This document shows, one piece after another, positions 34,888-43,837 of a stretch of DNA of 64,000 nt. The first letter of the stretch is position 1, and every line of letters starts with the position of its first letter. This DNA is from Chryseobacterium salipaludis (lineage in GTDB: Bacteria; Bacteroidota; Bacteroidia; Flavobacteriales; Weeksellaceae). The notes beneath the pieces are model-generated. The model had not been told where the DNA came from, ran no database searches, and saw only the letters and a list, made by a program, of their open reading frames with translations. The stretch is taken from positions 62,001 through 126,000 of the forward strand of contig NZ_JALHKS010000001.1 in NCBI RefSeq assembly GCF_022968825.1. Reading direction: 5' to 3'. A program made the position numbers and the translations under genes.

Positions 34888-35541
34888 TTAAAATTTCATT
34901 TCCGGAATATCTCCATAGATAATAAGTTCCGCTTCTGTGGCTTTGATGATCTCCTCCACCGTAACACCGGGAGCGCGCTCCAGCAAGCGAAAGCCTTTCG
35001 GCGTCACCTCCAGCACGGCCAGTTCTGTAACCACTTTTTTCACACAGCCTACACCGGTTAGCGGCAATGTACAACGCTTCAGGATTTTACTTTCTCCGGC
35101 TTTATTCACATGCATCATTGCAACGATAATATTCTCAGCCGAAGCGACCAGATCCATGGCACCGCCCATTCCTTTCACCATTTTGCCCGGAATTTTCCAG
35201 TTGGCGATGTCACCGTTTTCAGAAACCTCCATGGCGCCAAGAATGGTGAGATCCACCTTTTGGCTCCTAATCATCCCGAAACTAAAAGCAGAATCAAAAA
35301 AGGAAGCGCCAGGTAAAGTCGTAATGGTTTGCTTTCCGGCATTAATCAGGTCCGGATCTTCGTCTCCTTCATAAGGAAAAGGGCCCATACCGAGCACACC
35401 GTTTTCACTTTGAAATTCTACTGAAATATCATCAGGAACGAAATTGGCCACGAGTGTTGGAATCCCGATTCCGAGGTTAACGTAATACCCATCTTTCACT
35501 TCCTTCGAAATACGCTGGGCGATTTGTTGTTTTGTAAGCAT
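34888..35541 (-). CDS. scoB: 3-oxoacid CoA-transferase subunit B
   Basis: A 217-residue beta subunit of succinyl-CoA:3-ketoacid (acetoacetate) CoA-transferase. The active-site Glu lies in EFQSENGVLGMGPFP. Other family segments are YYVNLGIGIPTLVANF and the C-terminal PGVTVEEIIKATEAELI. It forms an alpha2beta2 enzyme with the adjacent subunit A and activates acetoacetate with CoA. I start at the ATG at 35541 (MLTKQQIAQRI); in-frame codons upstream give an Ala-rich extension. Gap to scoA is 48 nt. Confidence 0.93.
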   Translation of the reverse strand: MLTKQQIAQRISKEVKDGYYVNLGIGIPTLVANFVPDDISVEFQSENGVLGMGPFPYEGDEDPDLINAGKQTITTLPGASFFDSAFSFGMIRSQKVDLTILGAMEVSENGDIANWKIPGKMVKGMGGAMDLVASAENIIVAMMHVNKAGESKILKRCTLPLTGVGCVKKVVTELAVLEVTPKGFRLLERAPGVTVEEIIKATEAELIIYGDIPEMKF

Positions 35542-35589
35542 AGCTAAAAGTATATTTTTAAAGGCTGCTGCCGCAGCCACCGGAATGGG

Positions 35590-36306
35590 TTACTGGTTAT
35601 TTTCAGCAGGGCGCGGACGAACGGTGCGCTGCTCTATTCTTTTTTCAAATTTTTCTCCCTGGAAAATACGCTGTACCATAATGCCCGGTATATGAATTTC
35701 GTTCGGGTCCAGTTCAGCTGGTTCCACCAGCTCCTCTACTTCGGCAATGGTGATTTTTCCGGCACCTGCCATCGGCGCATTGAAGTTGCGCGCAGTTCCG
35801 CGAAAGACAAGATTTCCGGCGTGATCACCCTTCCAGGCTTTCACGATTGAGAAATCTGCCTGAAAAGCGTGTTCCAGAATATGCATTTTACCTTTGAACT
35901 CCCGGCTTTCTTTTCCTTCCGCAACTTCGGTCCCATAGCCTGCCGGTGTGTAGAACGCGGGGATTCCGTGTTGAGCCGCGCGGCATTTCTCTGCCAGGGT
36001 TCCCTGCGGTGTAAGTTCTACCTCCAGCTCACCGGAAAGCATCTGCCGCTCGAACTCGGCATTTTCGCCGACGTAGGAGGCAATCATTTTCTTAATTTGT
36101 TTCTTCTGTAACAGCAGGCCCAGACCAAAATCATCGACACCGGCATTGTTGGAAATACAGGTCAGGTCGGTGACATTGCTGTCAACCAAAGCGGCAATAC
36201 TGTTTTCGGGAATACCGCACAACCCGAAACCGCCGACAATCAGGGTCATGCCGTCGGTGATGCCTTTGATGGCTTCGGTTGCATTGGAAACTCTTTTATC
36301 TATCAT
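35590..36306 (-). CDS. scoA: 3-oxoacid CoA-transferase subunit A
   Basis: A 238-residue alpha subunit. The glycine-rich loop [16 protein letters not shown] is at residues 24-39, and the [16 protein letters not shown] segment follows. Later come [22 protein letters not shown] and the [13 protein letters not shown] strand typical of SCOT alpha chains. It is the first gene of the sco operon. The C-terminus ([12 protein letters not shown]) is a polar tail. Confidence 0.93.
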   Translation of the reverse strand: MIDKRVSNATEAIKGITDGMTLIVGGFGLCGIPENSIAALVDSNVTDLTCISNNAGVDDFGLGLLLQKKQIKKMIASYVGENAEFERQMLSGELEVELTPQGTLAEKCRAAQHGIPAFYTPAGYGTEVAEGKESREFKGKMHILEHAFQADFSIVKAWKGDHAGNLVFRGTARNFNAPMAGAGKITIAEVEELVEPAELDPNEIHIPGIMVQRIFQGEKFEKRIEQRTVRPRPAENNQ

Positions 36307-36438
36307 TTCTCAGAGTGGTTTTTGTGGCTTGAAATTACGAATTTTTTGTGAATCTGGCGGCTTGATGTTAGCGCTTTGAGCTCTAACAGCGGTAGTGACA
36401 TTATCTATCTGCGACTATTCTTGGTGCTGGGGCCTGCT

Positions 36439-36566
36439 GCGTGAGGGATGGAAACGGCATCCTTTTGGCGAGCTGCGCCAGCGGCGCGCCAAAAGATACA
36501 GTGGACAGCCCGGCGGGAGCGCGGGAACGGAGGCGCAGCCGGAGTGAGCAAGCGAGCGACACGCCC
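36439..36566. repeat. GC-rich interspersed element, copy 1
   Basis: An untranslated GC-rich block bounded by GCGTGAGGGAT at 36439-36449 and GCGACACGCCC at 36556-36566, with AGCCCGGCGG at 36507-36516 between. The same three words in the same order and orientation occur at 52621-52770. An internal hairpin pairs CTTTTGGCG with CGCCAAAAG. The GATGGAAACGGCATCC-type core resembles intergenic repeats seen in flavobacterial genomes. It lies in the 540-nt gap between scoA and rplS. Confidence 0.65.
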
Positions 36567-36739
36567 GGAAGAAAATGATTAAGCGGTTGCGTGAGGAATT
36601 AAGAAGTAAATAAGGGAAAATAAAGTAATTGAGTATTTGAGTGATTGAGTAAAGCATTTCGCAGGATTATTTTATAAATAAGCTGAGCTGCCGAACTTAT
36701 AATTCCGCCTGATTAAGCGCATATTAAGCTATTTATTTA

Positions 36740-36770
36740 TTGCCGGATTGCAAATTTTAGCTTATTTTTG
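36740..36770 (+). promoter_or_regulatory. rplS promoter, -33 TTG and -7 TATTTTTG
   Basis: TTG at 36740-36742 and TATTTTTG at 36763-36770 are separated by 20 nt, close to the ideal Bacteroidota spacing. The -7 box ends 74 nt before the rplS ATG. Confidence 0.65.
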
Positions 36771-36776
36771 CAGCCT

Positions 36777-36844
36777 GTTAATCAACCTCTGACGAAGGAC
36801 GTGAACGTTGCTTAGCTTGACAACACTTTTTTTTATTTAAAAAA
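36777..36844 (+). promoter_or_regulatory. Probable L19 leader (5' UTR of rplS)
   Basis: A 5' UTR of about 68 nt between the predicted start site and the ATG, with a small hairpin GTTG/CAAC near 36808-36825 and a long T/A stretch before the start. Flavobacterial rplS genes are reported to carry an autoregulatory leader motif (L19 leader); whether this matches that motif needs a covariance-model check. Confidence 0.35.
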
Positions 36845-37195
36845 ATGGATTTATTGAAGTATGTACAGGATAAGTACATCGCAAAAAAAGAATTCCCTGA
36901 ATTCAAAGCCGGTGACACCATCACCGTGTACACAGAAATTAAAGAAGGCCAGAAAACCAGAACCCAGTTCTTCAAGGGTGTGGTAATCCAGCTTCGTGGA
37001 ACCGGTGCTACCAAAACTTTCACCATCCGTAAAATGAGTGGCGATGTGGGTGTGGAGCGTGTATTCCCGATGAACCTTCCGGCGTTGCAAAAAATTGAAG
37101 TAGACCGCAGAGGTAAAGTTCGCAGAGCGAGAATCAACTACTTCAAGAAACTGCGTGGTAAGAAAGCAAGAATTAAAGACGCTTCTTACAAATAA
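36845..37195 (+). CDS. rplS: 50S ribosomal protein L19
   Basis: A 116-residue large-subunit protein at the 30S-50S interface. It carries the KAGDTITVYTEIKEGQKTRTQ strand block, then FKGVVIQLRGTGATKTFTIRK. The C-terminus is RRGKVRRARINYFKKLRGKKARI. Length matches the family. Monocistronic, with its own promoter, leader and terminator. Confidence 0.97.
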   Translation: MDLLKYVQDKYIAKKEFPEFKAGDTITVYTEIKEGQKTRTQFFKGVVIQLRGTGATKTFTIRKMSGDVGVERVFPMNLPALQKIEVDRRGKVRRARINYFKKLRGKKARIKDASYK

Positions 37196-37214
37196 GCCAG
37201 TCTTACGAAAAGTT

Positions 37215-37246
37215 AACCTGCTGTTATTTTTGACAGCAGGTTTTTT
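37215..37246 (+). terminator. Terminator after rplS
   Basis: An 8-10 bp stem CCTGCTGT/ACAGCAGG with flanking A-T pairs, an 8-nt loop and a run of six T residues. Confidence 0.88.
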
Positions 37247-37265
37247 ATGTTTTTTTGTGAGGCAA

Positions 37266-37296
37266 CAAAAAACCGCTTCCCTAAAGAAGCGGCTTT
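37266..37296 (-). terminator. Terminator after the M36 peptidase gene
   Basis: On the minus strand the stem CCGCTTC/GAAGCGG with a 6-nt loop is followed by six T residues, 18 nt past the stop codon. Confidence 0.85.
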
Positions 37297-37314
37297 GATT
37301 GTACATTAAAGGAT

Positions 37315-39912
37315 TTATTTCTTGATCATCAGCTTGCTGGAATATTCAAAGCCTAAGCCTTCTGCTTTCACGATATACACACCGTTCGAAAGATTTTGAA
37401 CGCTGATATTCTCGCGGGCTTCTACACGCTGAGTGGAAACCAGCTTACCACTCATGTCGTAGATGCTGACATTAATTTTGCCCTGGATGGTTTTAGCTGT
37501 TTGCAGCTGAAAATAATCCCTGGCAGGGTTCGGGTACAATGATACTACTTTGTCCGTGCCCGTTTCAGAAGTTGCCAGTTTACATTCTGCCGGCACATCA
37601 AAGTCCTCTACCTGATCGTTGATGTTCGTCTTACTACCGGCGGAAGCATTCACTCCCAAACCTCTTTTAGCAAAAACATCCCAGATCATACACTTATCTA
37701 CACCATTGGTCGTGGCCATTTCTGCCTGCAGGATTGCGTTTCGTCCATCGATAAAGGTTGGACTGCACGCTTGCAGTTTGAGTCCGTCAGTTACCAGCTG
37801 CAGCACGCGTGTACTTCCATTGGTCGTATTGGCTGTTACGTCGGAAGAGTAGCCATATTTTTCCGCATATTTCCAGTGCAGGTCCCAAAGCATGGTAGCC
37901 CACACGAAACCGATGGAATGCACATCCGGCACCAGCTGCCCGAATTGGTTAGTGAACTGCATGCCATTCGTGTTACCATAAGTGAAGTTATTAATACCTC
38001 GGTCCGGCGAATATCTGGCAGGCCGAATTCCGTTGCCGGTAATCGCTTCTGAAGTTGAATACGTACCAATACCACGTGCAACAGAGGCATCATCGCCCGG
38101 ACGGTTGGTTAACATGAGCGCGAAGAAATCGGACCAACCTTCGCCCATTTGTTCTTTGGAAGATGCGGAAGAAAGGCAGTCATACCCGCTCCCCGTGAGA
38201 CGGTTAGAAATACCGTGTCCGTACTCATGCACAATAATTCCGTTATCAAAACTGGCATCGCGGATGGCCTGGGCATCCGCATCGTATTTTAAAGTGATGT
38301 TTACATTTTTACCACTTTCGATCAGATTCTTCATATACACTCCTTCCCCATTGTCGATAAGTACTGAAGGAATGGTAATGGTATTGTCCGTGCCGGCCAT
38401 TCCGCCTGTAGGCGCGGAATCGGGCAAGCTGTAAATAATGGTAGCCACCGCTCCGGCTACCTGTGTGTTTTTGACCTTGGTCGTAAAGTCACATTCACCT
38501 CTTTTTACCAAACCAATGTATCCGGTGAGCGAGCCGGCAGGCAATGATGTACAGGCATTTTCAACCGGCGAAAGTTTAACATCGGCTGTTACGCCCGTGG
38601 CTGTAAGTGTTGGTCCGAATGTAGTTGAAACGACACTTGGTACGACACGGCCGACAGCTTCCGGCGGTGTATTATAAAACACGCGTTCGATGACCGCAGG
38701 ATCCCACAGATACATCTGCATGCGTGGCCGGCCACCATCGGAAGGTGTGGCAAAGCTTGCATTATTCCGACGACTGCCGTCCTGTGCTTCCGCCTGGACA
38801 TAATCGTTTTGAGCACCTCCTTTGCCAAAATTAAATGCCTGGAAGTTGCGTGCCGTTTCAGTGAAGCCCAGACGATAGAAAATATCGTGAATGCGGTTGT
38901 TGATATAAAAAAGATTGGTGATGGCCGCCTTCTGATTATCGTTGGTTGCATTTACGACAAAAGGAAAATCAAAAACGCGCTCAGCTCCTCCTTCTGCAAA
39001 AAGACCGGGTGCATTATTGCTGCCGGTATCTTCATAGGCAAAAACATTATTACCCTGAGTAGTGGTATACACACCGGCATACGTCCCACCGCTAACTCGG
39101 TGCCAGCCGTCCGGGGAAGCATCTGCCAGCCAGGGATTACTCACCAATTGCCGCGCACCGTGTGAAGGGCTTTCGATTGGCAATGGAAAAACCCGGTATT
39201 GCGCATTGTCCGGAGCTGCTGCTTTCAGGATTGCACTGCTCTGCAAAATTTCTGTGGCAGGACTTTGTCCGGCGTGCTGACTGTGATCGTGTATAAATGC
39301 ATCTGTCGGGAAAGAACAGGATACAGTTAAGTTTTCCTGCCGAAGAATTTCACCGGTTGATGCATCGGCCAGGATTTGCCAGTAATTAGAGGTGCCGGCT
39401 TCCTCAAACATAAATTCATAGCACAACTGTAGATTTCCTTTATCAGTTGGCATGTACATCAGTTGATACTGCACCGCATGCGCTTCATTTCTGGAAGGGC
39501 TGTTGACAGGTGTCAGACGATAAGCAGTTTTTGAGCTCAATTGCATATTACCGGCAACACCGGAAAATACAGCAGCAGGATCAGCCGCCGCATTTTTGCT
39601 GCTGGCCTGGGTGTAACTTTTAGTAAAGTCTTCCGTGAGATGGAGAATGCTGTTATTTTTAACTAAAGCAGTTCCAACGGCGTTATAGACGGGAATTCCA
39701 TTATACAGCTGTTGGAATTTAATCACATCGGCATTCATGGATGCAGATCTGTCTTCGTTTTTAATGGTAAAATCCTGCAGATCGCTTTTCGCAATACTGC
39801 CGGCAGCACTGAGTTTTTGTGCAATCAGTTGCTGGTAATCCTGAGCATTCGCCGCAGCAGACCATAAAAAGAAGGCAGCAGCGAAGGCAAGAGGTAATTT
39901 TCTGTTTTTCAT
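37315..39912 (-). CDS. Secreted M36 (fungalysin) metallopeptidase, T9SS cargo
   Basis: An 865-residue secreted zinc protease. A signal peptide (1-23) is followed by an FTP-type propeptide (about 60-240). The catalytic domain contains HEYGHGISNRL (zinc ligands and catalytic Glu) and GEGWSDFFALML (third ligand Glu). A PA domain is inserted at about 430-530 (the CDFTTKVKNTQVAGAVATII region). From about 790 a type A sorting domain carries SLYPNPARDYFQ and ends SSKLMIKK. The product is exported by the type IX system and probably activated by propeptide removal. Such enzymes degrade proteins outside the cell. Monocistronic with a clear terminator. Confidence 0.92.
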   Translation of the reverse strand: MKNRKLPLAFAAAFFLWSAAANAQDYQQLIAQKLSAAGSIAKSDLQDFTIKNEDRSASMNADVIKFQQLYNGIPVYNAVGTALVKNNSILHLTEDFTKSYTQASSKNAAADPAAVFSGVAGNMQLSSKTAYRLTPVNSPSRNEAHAVQYQLMYMPTDKGNLQLCYEFMFEEAGTSNYWQILADASTGEILRQENLTVSCSFPTDAFIHDHSQHAGQSPATEILQSSAILKAAAPDNAQYRVFPLPIESPSHGARQLVSNPWLADASPDGWHRVSGGTYAGVYTTTQGNNVFAYEDTGSNNAPGLFAEGGAERVFDFPFVVNATNDNQKAAITNLFYINNRIHDIFYRLGFTETARNFQAFNFGKGGAQNDYVQAEAQDGSRRNNASFATPSDGGRPRMQMYLWDPAVIERVFYNTPPEAVGRVVPSVVSTTFGPTLTATGVTADVKLSPVENACTSLPAGSLTGYIGLVKRGECDFTTKVKNTQVAGAVATIIYSLPDSAPTGGMAGTDNTITIPSVLIDNGEGVYMKNLIESGKNVNITLKYDADAQAIRDASFDNGIIVHEYGHGISNRLTGSGYDCLSSASSKEQMGEGWSDFFALMLTNRPGDDASVARGIGTYSTSEAITGNGIRPARYSPDRGINNFTYGNTNGMQFTNQFGQLVPDVHSIGFVWATMLWDLHWKYAEKYGYSSDVTANTTNGSTRVLQLVTDGLKLQACSPTFIDGRNAILQAEMATTNGVDKCMIWDVFAKRGLGVNASAGSKTNINDQVEDFDVPAECKLATSETGTDKVVSLYPNPARDYFQLQTAKTIQGKINVSIYDMSGKLVSTQRVEARENISVQNLSNGVYIVKAEGLGFEYSSKLMIKK

Positions 39913-39973
39913 ATAAATTGATTAAGCTTCGCCGAATTTATAAATTTTCCGGAAATAATATAAGATAATCACA

Positions 39974-40002
39974 TAAAAAAACGCCCTGCATTTGCAAGGC
40001 GT
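39974..40002 (-). terminator. Terminator after rpsA
   Basis: On the minus strand a 9-bp stem ACGCCTTGC/GCAGGGCGT (two T-G pairs), AAAT loop, then a T run, 25 nt past the stop codon. Confidence 0.87.
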
Positions 40003-40026
40003 TCAATATTCAGAAAAACTTCAGGT

Positions 40027-41811
40027 TTATTTACCTTCCATTTTCTTTTTCAGTTCCGCAAGAACATCCAGGTCTCCCAGGGTTGCTTTTTCTTCATTTC
40101 CGGAAGTGGAAACTGATTTGGAAGCGTTGTCTCTTACGTTCTTTCTTTCGTCTTCTTTGAAGATTCCGGTGTGAGAAACTACTACTCTCTTGAATTCTTT
40201 GTTGAATTCAATTACTTTAAATTCAGCTTTCTCTCCTTTCTTGATTTTGGAACCATCTTGTTTTTCCAATAATCTGGATGGGCAGAATGCTTCCACTTCT
40301 ACATCTTCAAACTGTACTTGAGCACCTTTGTCGAATACATCGGTTGCAGTACCTTCGTGTACTGTTCCCTCTGCATATTTGGTTTCAAATTTATCCCAAG
40401 GATTTTCCTGCAGTTGCTTGTGACCTAAAGAAAGTCTTCTTGCAGCTGTATCCAGTTCCAGTACTACTACTTTCAGCTTGTCGCCAACAGCACAGAATTC
40501 AGATGGATGCTTGATTTTCTTAGTCCAGGAAAGGTCAGAAATATAGATCAGACCATCGATTCCTTCTTCCAGTTCTACGAATACACCGAAGTTTGTGAAG
40601 TTTCTCACTGTTCCGATGTGCTCTGAACCTACCGGGTATTTCTGCTCGATATTTGACCAAGGATCCTGGCTCAATTGTTTCATTCCCAGAGAGATTTTGC
40701 GGTCTTCGCGATCCAGCGTCAGGATTTCAGCTTCCACCTCATCTCCCACTTTCACGAAATCACCAGCACTTCTCAGGTGTGTAGACCAGCTCATTTCGGA
40801 AACGTGGATCAGTCCTTCAACGCCTGGCGCTACTTCTACGAATGCACCATAATCAGCCAGAACAACTACTTTTCCTTTCACACGGTCACCGACTTTCATA
40901 TCAGCAGAAAGTGCATCCCAAGGGTGTGCTTCCAACTGCTTCATACCTAACTGGATTCTTGTTTTCTCATCATCGAAATCAAGGATTACCACTTTCACCG
41001 TTTCACCATCAGAAAGAATTTCAGACGGATGATTTACGCGGCTCCAGGAAAGGTCTGTAATGTGGATAAGTCCGTCAACACCACCAAGGTCAACAAATAC
41101 ACCGTAAGAAGTAATATTCTTCACGGTTCCTTCAAGCACCTGGCCTTTTTCCAGCTGAGCGATGATTTCTTTTTTCTGTCCTTCGATATCGGCTTCGATA
41201 AGGGCTTTGTGAGATACCACAACGTTTTTGAACTCAGGGTTAATTTTAACCACTTTGAACTCCATTGTTTTACCTACATACTGATCGTAATCTTTAATAG
41301 GCTTCACATCGATCTGAGAACCTGGCAGGAACGCCTCGATTCCGTGGATGTCTACGATCATACCGCCTTTGGTACGGGACTTCACAAAACCGTTTACGAT
41401 TTCTCCGGTTTCATGCAGTTCGTTTACTTTATCCCAGGCTTTCAGCGTACGCGCTTTCTTGTGAGAAAGTTGCAGCTGGCCGGATTTGTCCTCTCTGCGG
41501 TCCACCATTACTTCCACTTCGTCGCCCACAGCAAGTCCCTGGTTGTAACGGAATTCATTCAGAGAGATTACTCCTTCTGATTTAAAGTTAATGTCAACGA
41601 TGGCTTCTTTGTCAGTAAGTCTTACCACTTTACCAACCAGTACATCATTGTCCTGAAGGTCCTTCAGTGAACCATTGTAAATTTCTTCCAGGTCATTTTT
41701 TTCCTGGCGTGATTCTGCATCCAATCCTGATTCGAAAGAATCCCAGTCGAATTGTTCCGGTGCTACGTTTTGGTTCAGAAGAAGCTCTTCTTTGTTTGTC
41801 GTTTCTGACAT
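40027..41811 (-). CDS. rpsA: 30S ribosomal protein S1
   Basis: A 594-residue RNA-binding ribosomal protein with six S1 OB-fold repeats. The last four have clear signatures such as GVFVDLGGVDGLIHITDLSW and GAFVEVAPGVEGLIHVSEMSW. S1 binds mRNA and helps initiation on mRNAs lacking a strong Shine-Dalgarno, which is the rule in this phylum. I start at the ATG at 41811 (MSETTNKEELLL); the in-frame codons upstream (to 41919) read as untranslated leader. The C-terminus is a short Lys/Glu-rich tail. Confidence 0.95.
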   Translation of the reverse strand: MSETTNKEELLLNQNVAPEQFDWDSFESGLDAESRQEKNDLEEIYNGSLKDLQDNDVLVGKVVRLTDKEAIVDINFKSEGVISLNEFRYNQGLAVGDEVEVMVDRREDKSGQLQLSHKKARTLKAWDKVNELHETGEIVNGFVKSRTKGGMIVDIHGIEAFLPGSQIDVKPIKDYDQYVGKTMEFKVVKINPEFKNVVVSHKALIEADIEGQKKEIIAQLEKGQVLEGTVKNITSYGVFVDLGGVDGLIHITDLSWSRVNHPSEILSDGETVKVVILDFDDEKTRIQLGMKQLEAHPWDALSADMKVGDRVKGKVVVLADYGAFVEVAPGVEGLIHVSEMSWSTHLRSAGDFVKVGDEVEAEILTLDREDRKISLGMKQLSQDPWSNIEQKYPVGSEHIGTVRNFTNFGVFVELEEGIDGLIYISDLSWTKKIKHPSEFCAVGDKLKVVVLELDTAARRLSLGHKQLQENPWDKFETKYAEGTVHEGTATDVFDKGAQVQFEDVEVEAFCPSRLLEKQDGSKIKKGEKAEFKVIEFNKEFKRVVVSHTGIFKEDERKNVRDNASKSVSTSGNEEKATLGDLDVLAELKKKMEGK

Positions 41812-41930
41812 AATAAAAAAATTTGTATCCTGTATTTCCCGTTGTCTGGCTGAATGTGAAAACCGAAATATACAGAAGCAGTTAATTGTTAGTGTGTTAA
41901 CTTCGCCAGACTCGCTCACAAAAAGCGGTG

Positions 41931-41938
41931 CAAAGATA
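41931..41938 (-). promoter_or_regulatory. -7 promoter box (TATCTTTG) for rpsA
   Basis: TATCTTTG on the minus strand, 119 nt before the rpsA ATG. The leader of about 110 nt is long enough to hold an autoregulatory RNA, though none was recognised. Confidence 0.55.
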
Positions 41939-42062
41939 CGAAATTTTACCAGCTGCGAAACATTTTATTGACGCATTATTATCTTAATAGAGCGGTTTTA
42001 AAAATAAGTTTGAATAAAATAAAACTTCACAATATCACTGAATGGGCAATCTCTAACTTTCG

Positions 42063-42070
42063 TAACTTTG
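42063..42070 (+). promoter_or_regulatory. -7 box (TAACTTTG) 5 nt before the helicase gene
   Basis: TAACTTTG ends exactly 5 nt before the ATG at 42076; same geometry as dinB, the hydrolase at 13241 and merR at 43393. Confidence 0.55.
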
Positions 42071-42075
42071 GCCGC

Positions 42076-43377
42076 ATGCAAACAGACGTTATTTTAAAAA
42101 GACTTGGGATTCAGGAGTTGAATCAAATGCAGAAAAGCACCGTGAAAGCAGCTGGCAACCGGAACGATGTAATGGTGCTCTCTCCCACGGGCTCCGGAAA
42201 AACGCTCGCTTTTCTTTTGCCGGTATTTGAGAAACTGGAAAATGAAAATAAAGTTCAAACGCTAATCATTGTACCGGCGAGGGAACTGGCTTTACAGATT
42301 GAGCAGGTTTTTAAAAAGATGACCACCGAGTATAAAGTGTCTGTTTGCTATGGCGGCCACGATAAAAAATCAGAAATCAACGAACTTGCGCAAAATCCGG
42401 CAGTTGTTATTGCAACGCCGGGAAGACTTGCTTATCATATCCGTGAAAAAAGCTTTAACCCAGCCATGGTTCAGACTTTGGTTCTGGATGAATTTGATAA
42501 AGCACTGGAACTCGGGTTTGAAGACGATATGCGCGTTATCGTCAGTTCTTTAAAACAACCCTTTCAAACCATTTTAACGTCTGCCACCCGGCTTGTGCAT
42601 TTTCCGAATTTTATAAATACAGATAATCAGACTGTACTGGACTTTCTGAAATCGGATACATCCGCACCTAAACTGACATTTAAACGAGTTTCCACAATCT
42701 CCGAAGAAAAGCTCGATACCTTGTTTGAATTGCTCTGCGAAATCGGAAATGAAAAGTGCCTCGTTTTTTGCAACCACCGCGAAGCTACCGATCGTATTTC
42801 TGCGCTGCTGAAAAGCAAAGGAATTGCGCGCGAAACTTTTCACGGCGGTATGGAACAGGACGAACGCGAACGGGCTTTAATTAAATTCCGTAACGGATCT
42901 TCAAATATTCTATTGACTACGGATCTGGCCGCCCGTGGCCTCGATATTCCTGAAGTGGCCGCCATCGTACATTATCAGTTACCGCCAAAGGAAGATGCGT
43001 TCATACACCGCAACGGACGCACGGCGCGGATGAAAGCCGAAGGGACGGTGTATCTGATCATTGGTGAAGATGAAAATTTTCCTTTTATCAGTTCGAAAAT
43101 TCCCGAACACGAAATAAGCCGCAAACCACTGCCGGGCAAAACAAATTTTGAAACCATTTACCTCAGTGCAGGTAAAAAAGATAAAGTAAATAAAGTTGAT
43201 ATCGTGGGCTTCTTTATAAAAAAGGGTCAACTCGAAAAGGATGACATCGGCCTGATTGAAGTGAAAGACACTACTTCCTATGTCGCTGTCAGACGACAAA
43301 AAGTTTCATCTCTTCTGCATAATTTAAAGAACCAGAAACTTAAAAATAAAAAGCTGAAGATTGAAATTGCGTATTAA
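42076..43377 (+). CDS. DEAD-box-type RNA helicase with DEFD motif II
   Basis: A 433-residue ATP-dependent RNA helicase. Motifs in order: SPTGSGKT (I), PARELALQ (Ia), TPGRL (Ib), LDEFDKALELGF (II, DEFD instead of DEAD), SAT (III). In the second domain come LVFCNHR (IV), TTDLAARGLDIP (V) and HRNGRTAR (VI). The C-terminal 70 residues form a small RNA-binding-like domain rich in Lys (LKNQKLKNKKLKIEI). Probable roles are ribosome assembly or mRNA remodelling. The start is set at 42076 because upstream in-frame codons lie before the promoter box. merR follows after 15 nt. Confidence 0.92.
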   Translation: MQTDVILKRLGIQELNQMQKSTVKAAGNRNDVMVLSPTGSGKTLAFLLPVFEKLENENKVQTLIIVPARELALQIEQVFKKMTTEYKVSVCYGGHDKKSEINELAQNPAVVIATPGRLAYHIREKSFNPAMVQTLVLDEFDKALELGFEDDMRVIVSSLKQPFQTILTSATRLVHFPNFINTDNQTVLDFLKSDTSAPKLTFKRVSTISEEKLDTLFELLCEIGNEKCLVFCNHREATDRISALLKSKGIARETFHGGMEQDERERALIKFRNGSSNILLTTDLAARGLDIPEVAAIVHYQLPPKEDAFIHRNGRTARMKAEGTVYLIIGEDENFPFISSKIPEHEISRKPLPGKTNFETIYLSAGKKDKVNKVDIVGFFIKKGQLEKDDIGLIEVKDTTSYVAVRRQKVSSLLHNLKNQKLKNKKLKIEIAY

Positions 43378-43379
43378 TG

Positions 43380-43387
43380 TAAATTTG
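43380..43387 (+). promoter_or_regulatory. -7 box (TAAATTTG) 5 nt before merR
   Basis: TAAATTTG begins right after the helicase stop codon and ends 5 nt before the MerR start, suggesting an independent leaderless transcript in addition to read-through. Confidence 0.45.
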
Positions 43388-43392
43388 TAACA

Positions 43393-43740
43393 ATGAAACT
43401 GAATTTACCTGATAAGTTATATTACTCCATTGGCGAAGTAGCCCGCGCTTTCGACGTAAATGCTTCCCTTTTGCGCTATTGGGAGCAGGAATTTCCGATT
43501 TTAAAACCGAAGAAAAACAAAAAAGGAAACCGCTATTTCACGCCAGAAGACATCAAAAACCTGCGTATTATTTATCACCTCGTAAAAGAAAAAGGCTATA
43601 CACTCGACGGTGCGCGGGTTGCGTTGGCTACCAACAACCGGATTTCCGAAACCGTTTCCATGATTGACCGGCTGGAATTTGTGAAACTGGAACTGCAGAA
43701 ACTAAAGGATTCACTGGTCGACAGTCCGGAACAAGTATAA
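43393..43740 (+). CDS. MerR-family transcriptional regulator
   Basis: A 115-residue protein. The MerR winged helix opens with YYSIGEVARAFDVNASLLRYWEQEF, then the wing region GNRYFTPEDIKNLRIIYHL. The short C-terminal helix would be the dimer coil. There is no effector domain and no conserved Cys, so metal sensing is unlikely. This compact type is widespread in Flavobacteriia. Its targets are unknown; the neighbouring helicase or HhH-protein genes are candidates. Confidence 0.9.
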   Translation: MKLNLPDKLYYSIGEVARAFDVNASLLRYWEQEFPILKPKKNKKGNRYFTPEDIKNLRIIYHLVKEKGYTLDGARVALATNNRISETVSMIDRLEFVKLELQKLKDSLVDSPEQV

Positions 43741-43837
43741 TCACGTCATTTTAGGGTATTTTAACCCTTTGTTTTACAGTGTTTTAACCCCTTGGAATAT
43801 GTAGAAATAACGGTAGCTTTAGGCAAATTTTACCGTT

